Shown one piece after another: positions 41,744-53,171 of a DNA stretch of 64,000 bases. Position 1 is the stretch's first letter. Every line of letters begins with the position of its first letter. A program made the translations under genes and the position numbers. The stretch comes from Tremella fuciformis (Eukaryota; Basidiomycota; Tremellomycetes; Tremellales; Tremellaceae), in assembly GCA_032768795.1 (NCBI GenBank), contig CP136491.1:620001-684000 (forward strand), written 5' to 3'. Under the pieces are notes generated by a model, which saw only the letters and a program-made list of their open reading frames with translations, searched no databases and was not told the origin of the DNA.

Positions 41744-43268
41744 TCAATCAAAGGTGATCTTGTTGCCCTGCTGACCCCCAGTAACGATAGACACCTTTTC
41801 GCGCTTGGCCATAGCGAGCGCCGCTCCTGGTCGTGGTCGCCCGGTCGCCTCCCACTTCTTGCCGCGCTTGTCGCCTTTTGGTCTCGCATCGCGGTCGGCC
41901 GCATGCGTGTTGGAGGTGCCGTCAAACGATTGCGCCACGGCAATGCGTGCAATCTCAAGCTCGCCTAGGCCTTCGGCGCTCTCTTGCGCTCCAGACTCCT
42001 TGGCCTTGACGGCCCCATTGTTGCGAGACCGTTTGGGCCGCACATCGTCCCCGTCCTCCCTTTGCTCCACGCCTTGTGTCCGGGGCCGCTTCTCCCTTGA
42101 ACCGCCGCCCGACCGCTTTGTGGCCTCTTCAGATGCATACTGCAAATGAGCAATGTCTTCAGTCTCGAGACCAAACCCTCACCTCCAGTTGCAATCTGCG
42201 GCCGCTGAAGAATCGGATTTTGCGGTTCGCCAAGATCTTCGTCGCTTGCGCAGGCGAGTAGAAGTCGAGGAATGCGAATCCCTTGCACCGACCAGTATCT
42301 TCGAAGGCTCCAAGGCGTACTTTTCTCAGGCCGCTCTTCTTGCCTCCTCGACCTCCGTCTTGCCTGACCTTCTGATCATCGGAATCGTCGTCCCTTGGTT
42401 CTGGAGCTTCGGCATTTTCCTCGACGAAATCCCGTAGAGCCTCTTCCGTCGCATCGAAGGGCAAGTTGCCGACGAATAACGTGGAGCTCTCCGGGCGGGT
42501 CTGCTTGCCAAGACCTGGTATATGTGCAGGTTTAGGTGTGCGAGCATTGGGATCGGCCTTGTAATCGTCGCCTTTCCGTCAGCAGGAACCTAGAGATTCA
42601 AACGGCCTCACCTCTTTTTATGAGCACCTTTCTACCCTCTATCAATTTTTCTGAGAGCTGCACTGCAAGAGCTTGATTCTCTGGAGACGTGAAGTCCACG
42701 TAGGCAAAGCTTCCGATGAGCCTCTCCCACATGACACAAGGACATAGCCTTACCCCTTGTTGTCCGCGAAACCGCCGTGACCCGGCTTGGTCGGCATGTG
42801 GATTCGAGTGACGGTGTCTTCGTCCCCTCCAAGCTGTGCGACACCCTTGACGAAGAACTCCTTAACCCTCTCCGTCGTGGTCCGATACGATAGGTTCCCG
42901 ATCCATACCGAGTTCTGTCTCTTGACCTGCTCGACCTTCTCCTTCTCCTTGCCTTTCCCTTTACCCGCCGCTTCGGAAGACGCCGGTTCAGGCAGTCCTG
43001 CTTCTTCTGCCTTCTTTGCTCGCTTTCGCGCTGCTCGAGCTTCGGCCTTAGATAGAGGTGCAGGCAGATCCACATCTACCTCGAGCAGCGTCCCGTCGTC
43101 CACTTGCTCCTTGCTTGGCTTCTTCGTGGCTTCCTCAACAGCTCCATAGGCGGCTTCCTCGGCGTGAGTTGTCGCCGTTGTGGATTTCTTGGCCTTCTTG
43201 ACTTTCTTGACTTTGTGTGCGCGCTCTACGGCCGTGGCCGAGGATTCGGCTTGTACTTCTGTCGACAT
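41744..43268 (-). CDS. Nucleolar two-RRM protein, Nop13-like
   Basis: The start MSTEVQAESSATAVERAHKV leads into Lys/Ala-rich coiled sequence (KKVKKAKK; ARAARKRAKKAEE). RRM1 has QNSVWIGNLSYRTTTERVKE and, after introns, GFAYVDFTSPENQALAVQLS. RRM2 has SSTLFVGNLPFDATEEALRD and GRCKGFAFLDFYSPAQATKI. It is followed by LEYASEEATKRSGGG and a basic tail ending GKKWEATGRPRPGAALAMAK then GNKITFD. The EYASEEA segment and the RPRPGAALA tail resemble yeast Nop13 and its fungal relatives, which sit in the nucleolus on pre-ribosomes. The RNA target is unknown. Four introns. Divergent from YIF1 over about 210 nt. Confidence 0.8.
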
Positions 43269-43477
43269 TTTGCGGGTCCAGGTGCAGAGACGGTTCAATC
43301 AGAAATTTTGGTGCGACACGGACCGCTTGGTCTCTCGACGATGTAGCAAATCGTTTCCGTCGGAACCCTATCTTCCCACGGTCTCCCAAGAGATCGCTTT
43401 GCCAACGCGACGGACGGTCACCAGCTGCGACGCTCCGCATTCGCATCTCGAGCTGTATACAGTGACTCGCAACAAGC

Positions 43478-44828
43478 ATGTCTGCCCTGCCATACATGTC
43501 GTCACGATCGCCGCCACCATTACAACACCCAAAACCGACTCATCCCGCATATCCACCACCAGAACCGCCAGCTACGCCGAGCATCGGTGGTACCCCCGAT
43601 TCGTCCCCTTACTCCCAAGCGCCGCGCATATCCCAAGAGGGGCAGTATGTGCGGTACTCGTCCCCGCCCGTGAGCTTGCACCAGCAGCAGGCATCGCAGG
43701 CCTCGTCATCCGGCTTCAATGCGTACGCGGCTGGCGTTCCCAATGCCCATGCACCGCATAATCGACAGGGGTACGCCGCGGGCAGTCCGAATCCCCTTGC
43801 TGGCAATATGGGAGGTGGGAGCGCTGCGCCTGGCGCACCGGGTGTGCAGGGGTACCAGAATATGGGATTTGGAGGATGGGGCGCAATGAACGACGCGACG
43901 GCACAGATGGGCGTGCAGTTCGGCAAGAGCGCTGTTGCTGCGGGCCAAGACTACGTCGAGAAGAACGTGAGTGGCCAGCCGTACTGGCTGCAGTCAATGG
44001 GCAAAACTGATTCCAGTTCACTCGGTACCTCCCCCTGCAGCTGATCAAAACGTCTTTTGCCGTGACCAACTCTTATGTCCTCACTAAACTTCGCCTTATC
44101 CTGTTTCCGTGGCGGCACAAACCTTGGTCCAGGCAGGTCAAGCGGACTGGAGCAGATGGTGGCGTCGAGGGGTGGCAAGCGCCTCGAGACGACATCAACG
44201 CACCGGATCTGTACATTCCTAGTGGGTCCCGTCGCGCCGAACGTGTTACGCCCCTGACCAGCAGCCATGGCTCTTGTCACATATACTCTTCTTTCCGCTC
44301 TAGCCTCGGGCCTCCAAGCTCGATTTCACCCAGAGGTGCTCGGCGTGTCATTCTCAAAAGCATTGGCGGTGGTCATTACCGAGTTCTGCGTCATCAAGTT
44401 GGGGTGCTATTTGCTTGATGTCCGGGGCAACGGGGCAAGCGGTGTGGAGTTGATCGGGTATGGTGGCTACAAATTCGTCGGGTCAGCCAATCGTCTCATC
44501 GCGCTGGACCTCATCTGACGAGCAGGATCATCGTGACGATCCTGGTTGGCTTTCTCAAGCTCGGCACACTCACGTCCGGTGCCGTCTTCGTCTACACGTT
44601 CTGCGCGAACGCTTTCTTCCTTGTCAGTTGACAGCAGCACTCGCTGCGACTGAAGCTGACGGACAGTTACGGTCACTCAAATATGTGTTACTTCCAGACG
44701 CATCATCCGGTATCTCTCCCGCGACATCTCACACATTGAGCCATTCACAACGCCAAAGACGGATCCAATTCTTGTTCATGATGGCCGTATCTCAAGTGGC
44801 GTGGATGTGGTGGCTGTCCCGCGTGTAG
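43478..44828 (+). CDS. YIF1: ER-Golgi transport protein YIF1
   Basis: Golgi membrane protein that partners Yip1 and Rab GTPases in COPII vesicle transport. The N-terminus is a Pro/Gln/Ser-rich cytosolic part starting MSALPYMSSRSPPPL. The family core follows: MNDATAQMGVQFGKSAVAAG, QDYVEKN, LIKTSFAVTNSYVLTKLRLI and FPWRHKPWSRQ. The membrane part has about five segments (MALVTYTLLSALASGLQARF; LAVVITEFCVIKLGCYLL; IIVTILVGFLKLGTLTSGAV; FVYTFCANAFFLLRSLKYVL) and ends MMAVSQVAWMWWLSRV. Introns fall after VEKN, after YIP, after YKFVG and after FFL. Length and order are as in the family. Confidence 0.93.
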
Positions 44829-44871
44829 CCCTTTAGACAATGCATCGTGTCGCCGTCTACCTTCCGAGAGA

Positions 44872-45608
44872 TTACAACTTGGCGTGACTCGCAGCTAGAG
44901 GCACCTCGTCCTCCCCGTCAGAGGAGAATGAGGTGATGGGTTTGACAGTGCCCATGTGTTTTGTGTGGTTCCCAAAAGCAACAAGGCGCTCGTGAGCATC
45001 GTAGAAGTTGACTCGAGTGTAGGCCATGGTCCGTCCTGAGAGGGTCACTCGATGCGCTCCACAGGTCATGCGGACTTACCTAAACGGACCACGTCCCCAA
45101 CGCAAGTGACGGTATCACCCTCTTTGCCGGCTGGGCGCACGAATTCGCATGAGATGTTCACGGACACTCCTGTAGGCGGTACAATCCCATATGTCGAAAG
45201 TGCAAGCGATGTGATTGTATCTGTCAGCTGCAGCCATCAGCTTGCCGACCTCACAATCCATGCGATAGGACAGACGGAAAGCAGGGCGCCGCCATGTACA
45301 GACTGCCAGTTGTTCACATGGCGCCGCTCAATAGGCAGCGATGCCCGCAGGTGTCCCGGCCTCGCAGCGATGATCGAGAGCTTCAGCAATCAGCCACCCA
45401 ACCGTGTCCCAATGCCCGGTAGGAGGGATCACCGACATTGGATAGGACATTGGCATCGTGTCCTACGGGTCAGCCCGCCCCGGCTTGACACACGGACGAC
45501 TTGCCGCCTTTGGACACGGTGGACTGCCAGCACTGCGCGGGAACGTCAGCCATCAGTCGGACCCCTCTACATGCTGCACACCTTCTGCACGAACCCCTTG
45601 CACGCCAT
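44872..45608 (-). CDS. Hotdog-fold acyl-CoA thioesterase (4HBT/ACOT13-like)
   Basis: The last three exons are clear: RHVNNWQSVHGGALLS (catalytic-loop HGG of the PaaI/ACOT13 family); DTITSLALSTYGIVPPTGVS followed by VNISCEFVRPAGKEGDTVTC; then GRTMAYTRVNFYDAHERLVA and FGNHTKHMG, ending ASHAKL. These enzymes hydrolyse acyl-CoA thioesters, often in mitochondria or peroxisomes. The 5' part is uncertain: an ATG at 45608 (MACKGFVQK) and small exons around 45440-45560 can be joined, but one intron would be only about 31 nt. The C-terminal SHAKL is not a standard peroxisomal signal. Convergent with YIF1, whose stop is 43 nt away. Confidence 0.75.
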
Positions 45609-45999
45609 CTCATAGACCACCACACTGCTGCCGATGCTCTTGCTACTCTCAGAGTGGAATCAGGGGTAGGCCGAGACTGAAGCCTGGAACAGGACGCGTT
45701 TCATGACCACGTGATTGACTTTCATATCCCACCGACAACGACGACGACGACTTCTGCGACGTCGCTCACACTCAATCGTATTCTGACGTTACAGACACCG
45801 TAGCCCCCGCAACTCGCACGCAGCAGCGTCATGGCGTGCTGCGCGAGACGAGCATAGAGCTGCTGTAACTACCGGGGAGGGGTGCACCCCGAACTGGGAC
45901 GCATCCGCAGTCCCCCAAAAGTCGCCCGAGGGGTGTGGGCAGCATTCGTTCTCGCAGCCCTTCATGCTTCCGCATAGCGCACTGAAAAGTCCAGACGCG
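45609..45999. other. Divergent promoter of thioesterase and SEC7-domain genes
   Basis: 391 nt between outward-facing genes. Contains a cgacgacgacgac run (about 45732-45745). No TATA box clearly seen. Confidence 0.45.
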
Positions 46000-48900
46000 A
46001 TGCAGCAAGCTGAAGCTGGGCCGTCGACGCCCCGGCGCACACCGCCCACCACGCCGTCTTCGAGCAAATCAAGGCGCCGATCGTGGTTCGGGCTGTCGTC
46101 GCCCTCTCAAGCGATGACAGCTGGCTCGCCCGTCTCGTCAGTCAAGTCCAGGCGCGCGAGCACGACACATCTCGAAGATGAAGAGCATGAGCTCGCCCTT
46201 GTCAACAACGAGCCAGGACCGTCGCGCTTACCCGCATCTCCCCCGCCTACTAACCGAAAGGCTGCCGAGGAGGATGGGGAGGTGCTCACTATCAACGCCG
46301 AGCCCGAGGTCAAATCGCCAGGCAAAGTCAGGAAGAAGCGCAGATCAAAAGGCGAAGTCCTAGAAGAGGGAGAGGTTCTACGTATGCAGGATTTTCCTGT
46401 TCGTCCCCCGCCAGCACCTCCGGATATCAGCAAGACACCGCCAGTGAGCTCGCTCAGTCATCCTCCTCTCCCAATTGTCTGACTCCCAGACACCCTTCTC
46501 AAATCGCGTCTTCACCCGTGCAGCCAGCGACCGGTACGCTTCGCCCCTCCCGGGATCGCCCAACCTCCCCTGGGTGCCCATCTCGGATACCCACCCCCCT
46601 CGGACCTCATCGTTGCTTCACAACACCCCTCCCTCGTCCTTTCACGCCCCTCGCAGGTCCTTCGAGAAACCGCACCCGCTCTTGCCTCACGAGCGTCCTT
46701 TGCCGCCCTTGCCACCTGACAAGCACCCTCCGCATGCCGATGTCACCCCGCCTCCGCTGCCAAGGGGCATTGTCGTCACGCCCAGCAGTCCCCACAAACC
46801 GACCGACTTTGAGGTGGTACAGACTGTGCCGTTCCGCCCGCAGAGACGGAGGAGCGAATCTTTGAGCCGGTCAAATAGCTCGTCCAAGTCGAAGCGATCA
46901 AACAGCGGCAAGACCACACCCATTGGTCTTGGTCTGCCCGAAGCTCTAGCCCACCGAGCCTCCGAGGGAGATATCAATTCAGCTCCCAAGGTGCAACACA
47001 CTGTCAGCTCTCCATTCCCTGTTAGCGGGAGAGCGTCCAGCCCTGTGCCTCGCATCTCGTTTGCCGAATCCGATGGCCGTGCTTCGAGTGCTCGTAGTCG
47101 CGAGTCTAGCAGGGACCGGTCTAGGTCGGGTGACGAAAAGCGGCGCGCAAAACGCGTCAGCAGCTTTTCTAGCGTCTTCAAGTCGGGAGAACAGCAAGCG
47201 AATGCCAGCAAGACCAGTCTTGTCGAGCCCCGTGGCGCGAGTGTAGATCCGGTACCTGCCTCGAAGACTGGTGTGCTGGAGTGGCTCGGAGTGAGGAGGG
47301 CGCCTCGACGGCGACGCTCAGAAGGCCGGCTGAACGACGCAGCTGTAGACGAGAACAGAGGACGCGCTAGAGCGTCCTCAGCAGGGACCAATCAGGTCTT
47401 GGACGATACAGCTCCGGACTCGCAACCCGAGACTGCACACTCCTCCCGCACATCCTCGCCCGTGACCATGGTGCGGCCACAGATCCCCTCGGTCGGCTCG
47501 AATGCCTCGATATCTACCTCTACCGGCGGCAAATTCTCGTCTCTATTCTCTCGGAGAGCGTCTTCCAAACAGGGCACATCTCCAGGCGAGACACCACCAC
47601 TGCCCGACATTGCACCGAGTGTCACACCCACGGCTTCTCTCGTGCGACGAGGATCTGGGACCCTCTCTTCGCAAGCGTCTTTCACGCTTCCGCCCCTTGA
47701 TCCCCTCACGTCGCCTATCAATATCCCACATGCGCGCATATCGGCGGAAATGACTGATGGTGAAACTGAAGAGCTCCTCTTGGCTCAAACTAGTCCACAT
47801 TGGGGTCCCGGGGTACGTCCTTGGATGGACGGGCTAGATGCGGCGCCTCGCTCAGCTCGCTCGTCCATTTCGACCCCACTAGAGATGCTACCTGAGACCA
47901 ATCCGCTTGACGTTGTTGCGCCACCCTCACTCTCAGCAGCGAAAGAGGGTCGTCCGCGGGCGTGGTCTGACGCCCCGGTTAGGAGCTCGCCTGACGAAGT
48001 CGCCTTCCCGCGGTCCGAAAGGTCACCGTATCAACCAACCGAGCCGTCTTCTCTCGGTCCATCACCTCTTACACCTCCTCGTCCGAAACTCGGTGCCAGA
48101 ACGAACTCTGCCAACTCGGCGATTATTGATCGAATGAAGACAGTGTTCGCACGGAGTACCTCGAGACAGCGAAGCAACACTGTCGCCAGACCTTCCGCCA
48201 CTTTCAACTACGAAGAATTTGGGGTAGTTTCCGGTGGGACACGCATGCGGGCTGAATCGTCTTCCAGCTCGTCCATGGCGTCTCCTCGATTGATGTCCCG
48301 CGCTGCCACTCTCGGGTCTCCTGCGCAGCCGTCTGCCGACCAGGGGGAAAGGGTCATCTTCCTCGACGAACCACTGTCCGGCTCCCCACGCAACTCCATC
48401 TCTGCGTCATCATACACCAACTCTCCGGCGTTATCGACCACTTTACCGTCTCGTTCGAAACGCATGTCTAGGGCGAGAGCTTCTACCATATCTTCCGGCC
48501 CGCCTTCTTCCACATTTCCTCCGCAGTCACCGAACCTCTATCCGGTATCCGCCACTCCGCCACGGAGAAGGCCGAGTGTCATTCACCGCATCTCTACAGG
48601 TCTGCTTGGGACTAGTCCAAAACCTCCAGGAGGGCTGTTCCCTCTACCTCCTAGGTCCAGCGGGAGTGTGTCCTCAGTCAACACTGGCGGTTTCGGCGAT
48701 GAGGCTGCCTCCTCGGCTTTGAGATTGTCCACCAGTCCGAGGCAGAGCACAGGGAGTGCTGTGCCCAGTGCACCCGCACCGCCTGTCCCGGACCCTGACG
48801 AGACACCTGCAGAGTGGCTTGAGAGGGTCGCCAACAAAGTAAGCCGCGAGGAGCTTTCAGGCGTGCTGGCTCGGAAGTGAGCTTCTTCTTGGCGTACAAT

Positions 48901-51325
48901 GTACGAAAGCTGACCTTCCCAAGGAATGACCCTTTCCATGCCGAGGCTTTAAAGATCCATATGGCGCAATTCGACTTTCTACACCTCCCTCTTGATGTCG
49001 CTTTGCGAAAGCTCCTGCTGCGAGTTAGTCTGCCTAAGGAGACGCAGCAGATCGACCGGGTCGTTGAAGCATTTGCAAGCCGATATGAGGAATGCGAGCC
49101 CCTGTTGTTCGGCAAGGCGGATAACACGTATATCCTGGCATTTTCCATGATCATGCTGCATACCGATCACTTCAATGCGCACAACAAGAACAAGATGTCA
49201 AAAGCGGATTATATCAAGAATACCCGATTGGAAGGTGTCCACCCGACTGTGCTGGAGGTCTTTTATGACAATATCACAGCGACCCCGTTCGTCTTCGTGG
49301 GAGACGAGGCAGAATCGTCTCGACCCCTTACCGCGAGTGTGCTAGGGTTGCCAGGAGGAATGACACCGAGCTCTGGGTCTCGTTCGAGGGCAAATACGAT
49401 TTCGGCATTCTCTTCCGCCACCTCGAGCTCTGTTGTGAGCACCAGCAAGCCTGTCGTGGATGTGTACGCCATGATCGCCAGCGGCGCTCTGATCAATCTC
49501 GAAGAGGAGGTCAAGCGGCACTTCGAGCTAGATGCTGAGCTGTCAACGACGGGAACATTGGGCTTCTTGCATGTCGAGCGGCTTCACCGGGCTTTCGCAA
49601 ACGCCAAGCTGGTTTCCGCTGATGCCGGCGGTACTGCTCTAGGACCGAAGAAGAAGTTGTCGAGACTTGCGACTCCTTCTAGAGCCCCGACGCCATCACT
49701 CGGCCCGGATGCCATTGAGCAAATCGCCATTGTGAAGATTTCTCGGACATTAGTGCAGAAATTGGACGCTATCGAATCGAAGAAGCGGAAGTGGAGGTCG
49801 CAAGTCGCCGTCCTCACTGCCGAGCAACTGCTCTTGTACAAGGACGCCTCGCCCAGGATGCCAAACACGGATGTCATCGGCGGCGAGCGACCTGAGGTGC
49901 CCCTTCCTGACGGCAAAGCCGAGGAAGTATTGAACCTAAAGGAGTGCGTTGCGGTCTACGACCGTTCCGCATCGCTCTCAAATGGGCATGCCGCGCGAGT
50001 AGGATACACGTTCCGCCTTGTGATGCCGTTCGGGCGTGAATGGTCCTGCCGCCTGTCGGACGAGGCAGAGATGAACGACTGGATCAATCTCGTCAACTAC
50101 GCATCAGCATTTAGGAGCGCGGGGATCCGTATGCGCAACGCAGCCATCGGGCAAGCAGAGACAGCGCTGATCGGCCTGGCTGCTGCAAAGGCGGTCCGCA
50201 AGGCAGAGAAAGGTCCAGAGTCGGCGCGCCCACAAATGCATGCCAACGGTCTCTCACCCCGACGTCCGGTCTTCGGGGACGCGCCAGCCATGCGTCGTGG
50301 CGCCTCAGATACAGGACGCCCCAGATCAGCTGGGATATCTGCCGATAGGGACGAGGGCGGGGAGGCACATTCCCCTGCGAGTACAGGCGATCAGCTCGCC
50401 GAGGTGTTTGGGGAGGTCAAGCTGGCTCTGTCGGCCAATCGAGTCAATGGTCATTCCCCCTCTCAAGATGCTTCTCCGGCCGGTCAGGTCTCGCCGCAGG
50501 AGGCTCGCCTGCGGGCCATCGAGGTGAGCTCAGTTCGTTTGGACAAGTGCAAAGCTGATCTGTCAGACTAGGATCGCCACCCTCGATGCGGCGCTGAAGA
50601 AGGTCGACCTGTCAATCCTCGCCTCTCAGCGCATTGCACGTAATTTGGCCATCCTCACTCCGTTCTTGCGGGCCACACGGGATCGCGTGGTGGCATCCTT
50701 GCCGGCTTTGTCGCATCAGATCAAGCAGGACCGGCTCGAGCACGCGAAGCTCAGTGCTTGGATCAGCGTCCTGCGCGCGGATGTCAGCAGAGAGCGGAAA
50801 GAGAGGGCAAGAATGCGAGGTGCGGCTTTGCAAGCGGCCGGCATGTCACTTCGGGATCCCAAGTCGCCACGAGCGGCAGGGGCCTCACCCTCCAAACAAT
50901 CGGGTGAAGACCGGTCACAAACAGACAAGGACGTCGACGGGAATGCCAAGGCGCCCAGTGCGACCGCCGGCAGTGAAGACCCGGCGGATTACGAGATCCA
51001 ATCGCCTCATGACGATGACACCTCAGATTCCCCTGAAGACGTGGAACAGCCCATCACGCCACAAGACACTCCGACCGTCCAGCCGAGCGTCGTGCGCAGT
51101 GGCTCGAGCCTCCGAAGACGAGAAAGAGCTGGATCACTGGGTTCGCGAGACTCGAAGCGCAGCTCGGTGGGACGGCCTGTAACACATCGCGCGGCCTCGG
51201 AGAACCTCTTGAAGGATGAAGCTCGACCAAAGGAGGCTGAGGAGGATCAGTCGTCGGACGCTGAGGATGACCAGGGAGAGGCGGTGTCAGAGGACGCGGG
51301 TGTGAAAGTTGCACTACCAGCCTGA
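46000..51325 (+). CDS. SEC7-PH Arf guanine nucleotide exchange factor (Syt1-like)
   Basis: About 1,720 residues in four exons, an unusually intron-poor gene here. The first 960 residues are disordered, rich in Ser, Pro and Arg. Introns lie at 46443-46489 area, 48878-48925 area and 50525-50570 area. The SEC7 domain follows the second intron: EALKIHMAQFDFLHLPLDVA, RVSLPKETQQIDRVVEAFAS (with the catalytic Glu of the family's glutamic finger), then YILAFSMIMLHTDHFNAHNK. A PH domain follows (KRKWRSQVAVLTAEQLLLYK; RLVMPFGREWSCRLSDEAEM; NDWINLVNYASAF), then a coiled coil and an acidic tail. The MLHTDxFN motif with a PH domain is the yeast Syt1 / fission yeast Sec74 pattern: an Arf activator at Golgi or endosomes. 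The start at 46000 was preferred to 45964 for its context. Confidence 0.88.
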
Positions 51326-51539
51326 CGAGCGGGCCGTAGGTAACGGCGATGTTGTATGTCGTCTTGAGGCAGGTCAGCCTTGAGAGGTGAGATGGGTCAA
51401 TGTGGATTGGAGGGGTGTTGTGCATGCAAAGACGTGTACAGCCGGGATTTGAGTTTGCTCATTAAGCCACGCGGACACGCTAAACTTGAACGTGCGTCTA
51501 CATCTACTTGCTGGTCTGCGCAGTCAGCAAAAGGACCGC

Positions 51540-52242
51540 TCAGAAACCGGGAATACTCGCCTCCTCCTTCAAGTGGGTGATGAGGTCGTTCCTGTCCTTG
51601 GCCTTCTTGAGACCAGCGAACGCCATCTTTGTCCCAGGAATGTATTTCTGGGCGTCAGCACGTGGATATGGGCAAGAGAGGTCGAGGGAAAGGTCGATGC
51701 AATCTCGATTGGCCCAATCGATGGGGACTGAGAGAAGGGCGAGCAAGGAGACCATTGCGATGGGAAGAGCAGCTGAGCTCACCTTGGGGTTCTCGAGGTA
51801 CTCGAACATGGTGTCCTCGCTCCACTCGATGCCCTTGGAGACGTTGGCCTGCGAGTACGAGTAGCCCTCTGCCTGGCCGGTGTGGCGCCCGAAGACGCCG
51901 TGGAGGTTGGGGCCGACCTTGTGGCCCTCGCCCTTACCGAGAGTGTGGCACTGCGCACATCGGGTCTGAGGTGATCAGTATCGCCCTTTGCACCTCACGC
52001 AGCGGCGCATCGCTTCGTGTCGCGCTGCCAGGGCTGCTCACCTTGAAGAGACCAGCGCCCTTCTTGGCGTCACCTGCGGGTCAGTCGTTGGTCTTCCCAA
52101 GCAGCAGACGAGGTGAATCGCCGCCCCGATCCATCTCGCTCTCGACTTCATCGAGGCGATGGGCAGATCGAGCTGGAGAGATAGGAAGGGACGGGCGGTG
52201 AAGGGACATGCACTAACCCTGCTGGAACGATTCGCCGGCCAT
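51540..52242 (-). CDS. CYC1: Cytochrome c
   Basis: Mitochondrial intermembrane-space electron carrier between complexes III and IV. About 116 residues over four exons: [20 protein letters not shown], then the haem site [20 protein letters not shown] (CxxCH), [32 protein letters not shown], the axial Met in [20 protein letters not shown] and the C-terminal helix [15 protein letters not shown]. Exon 1 codes for only nine residues and its intron has a GTTAGT donor. Full length with all ligands. Divergent from the small membrane-protein gene; a CCAATCA box lies between. Confidence 0.97.
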
Positions 52243-52554
52243 TGTGTGTAGAGACGAGAGGGTTGGTGTGGGGGTGAGGAGGTGTTAGAGAGTAGGAGTG
52301 GAATGCAATTGTCAAGTGATAGGATCAACTTTTTGCCCCGCGGATGGAGTCGGACAACACCAGTTCAAGCCTCGTGGGACGGATCCGTTGCCGCTCAAAT
52401 GTCACCACCATCGGCCAATCACACTCGGCATTATAGGCATGGGATTTAGGCGTCTCACTATACGGGAGACACGTGCCTATCCCCCTTACCAGCTTCAATC
52501 AGCTCGACCTGCAGACGACGCTACTTTCAACCTCCTCACGTATCGATAGGCAAC
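52243..52554. promoter_or_regulatory. Divergent promoter of cytochrome c and the small membrane-protein gene
   Basis: 312 nt between two outward starts. It holds ggccaatca at 52413-52421, a CCAAT box of the kind bound by the HAP complex, which controls respiratory genes in fungi. The link to both genes is inferred. Confidence 0.55.
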
Positions 52555-52986
52555 ATGGTGAGCTACCAGAATGTCCATAGACGATAGCTGACGACCAGGG
52601 CGGAGGAGTGAGCTCAATTTGTCGAGGTCGACAGTTGCTGACTGTAGGCGCACTACCCGTACCCCAAAGAGGTCTGGTCGCCCGCTGGAGGATGGTGGTC
52701 CCGGCCACACAACTGGGCTACCAACACGGCCGTATGCATCTTCGGCATCGGTTTGGCGACGTGGGGAGTATGGAGAGTGTCGGCGAGGAACGAGGTGAGG
52801 CAGCTTCTCATTCTTCACCTCCATTGAGGGTGGGCGAGACGAAGTTGACAAGCAGCAACGGCATATCGCACCTACCAAACCTATCCCCTCACAACGGGTA
52901 CGCCATCAGCTTAAGAATGACTTGAGTAAGCAGCTGACAGATAGTGGTCTCCTCAAGCACGTGAGATTGGCGTCAGGCAGGAGTAG
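52555..52986 (+). CDS. Small single-TM protein, divergent from cytochrome c
   Basis: About 80 residues in five exons, too short and split for simple ORF finding. Exon 1 is the ATG alone (52555-52557) and exon 2 is 9 nt (52599-52607, GGG). Exon 3 reads AHYPYPKEVWSPAGGWWSRP, HNWATNTAVCIFGIGLATWG and VWRVSARNE, with one hydrophobic helix. Exon 4 gives QRHIAPTKPIPSQR. The last exon, with acceptor gatag, reads WSPQAREIGVRQE. The WSPAGGWW-then-helix pattern and the small size suggest a mitochondrial inner-membrane subunit, perhaps of a respiratory complex; I do not recognise the family with certainty. Shares a promoter with cytochrome c. Confidence 0.65.
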
Positions 52987-53171
52987 TGTATGCAGTGGAT
53001 GAGTGGCCCGCTCGCATTGCATCTGCAACTGACTTTTGACCGAATGGTCGGGAAGGGATTATACGCGGCTCACCTCGCAGCAGTCATCAAGTCGTCCAAT
53101 ATCTACAACATCTACAGGAGCATTTACAAGAGTACACAGATTCCGCACCTCCCTGAAGCGGCTCAACCTGG

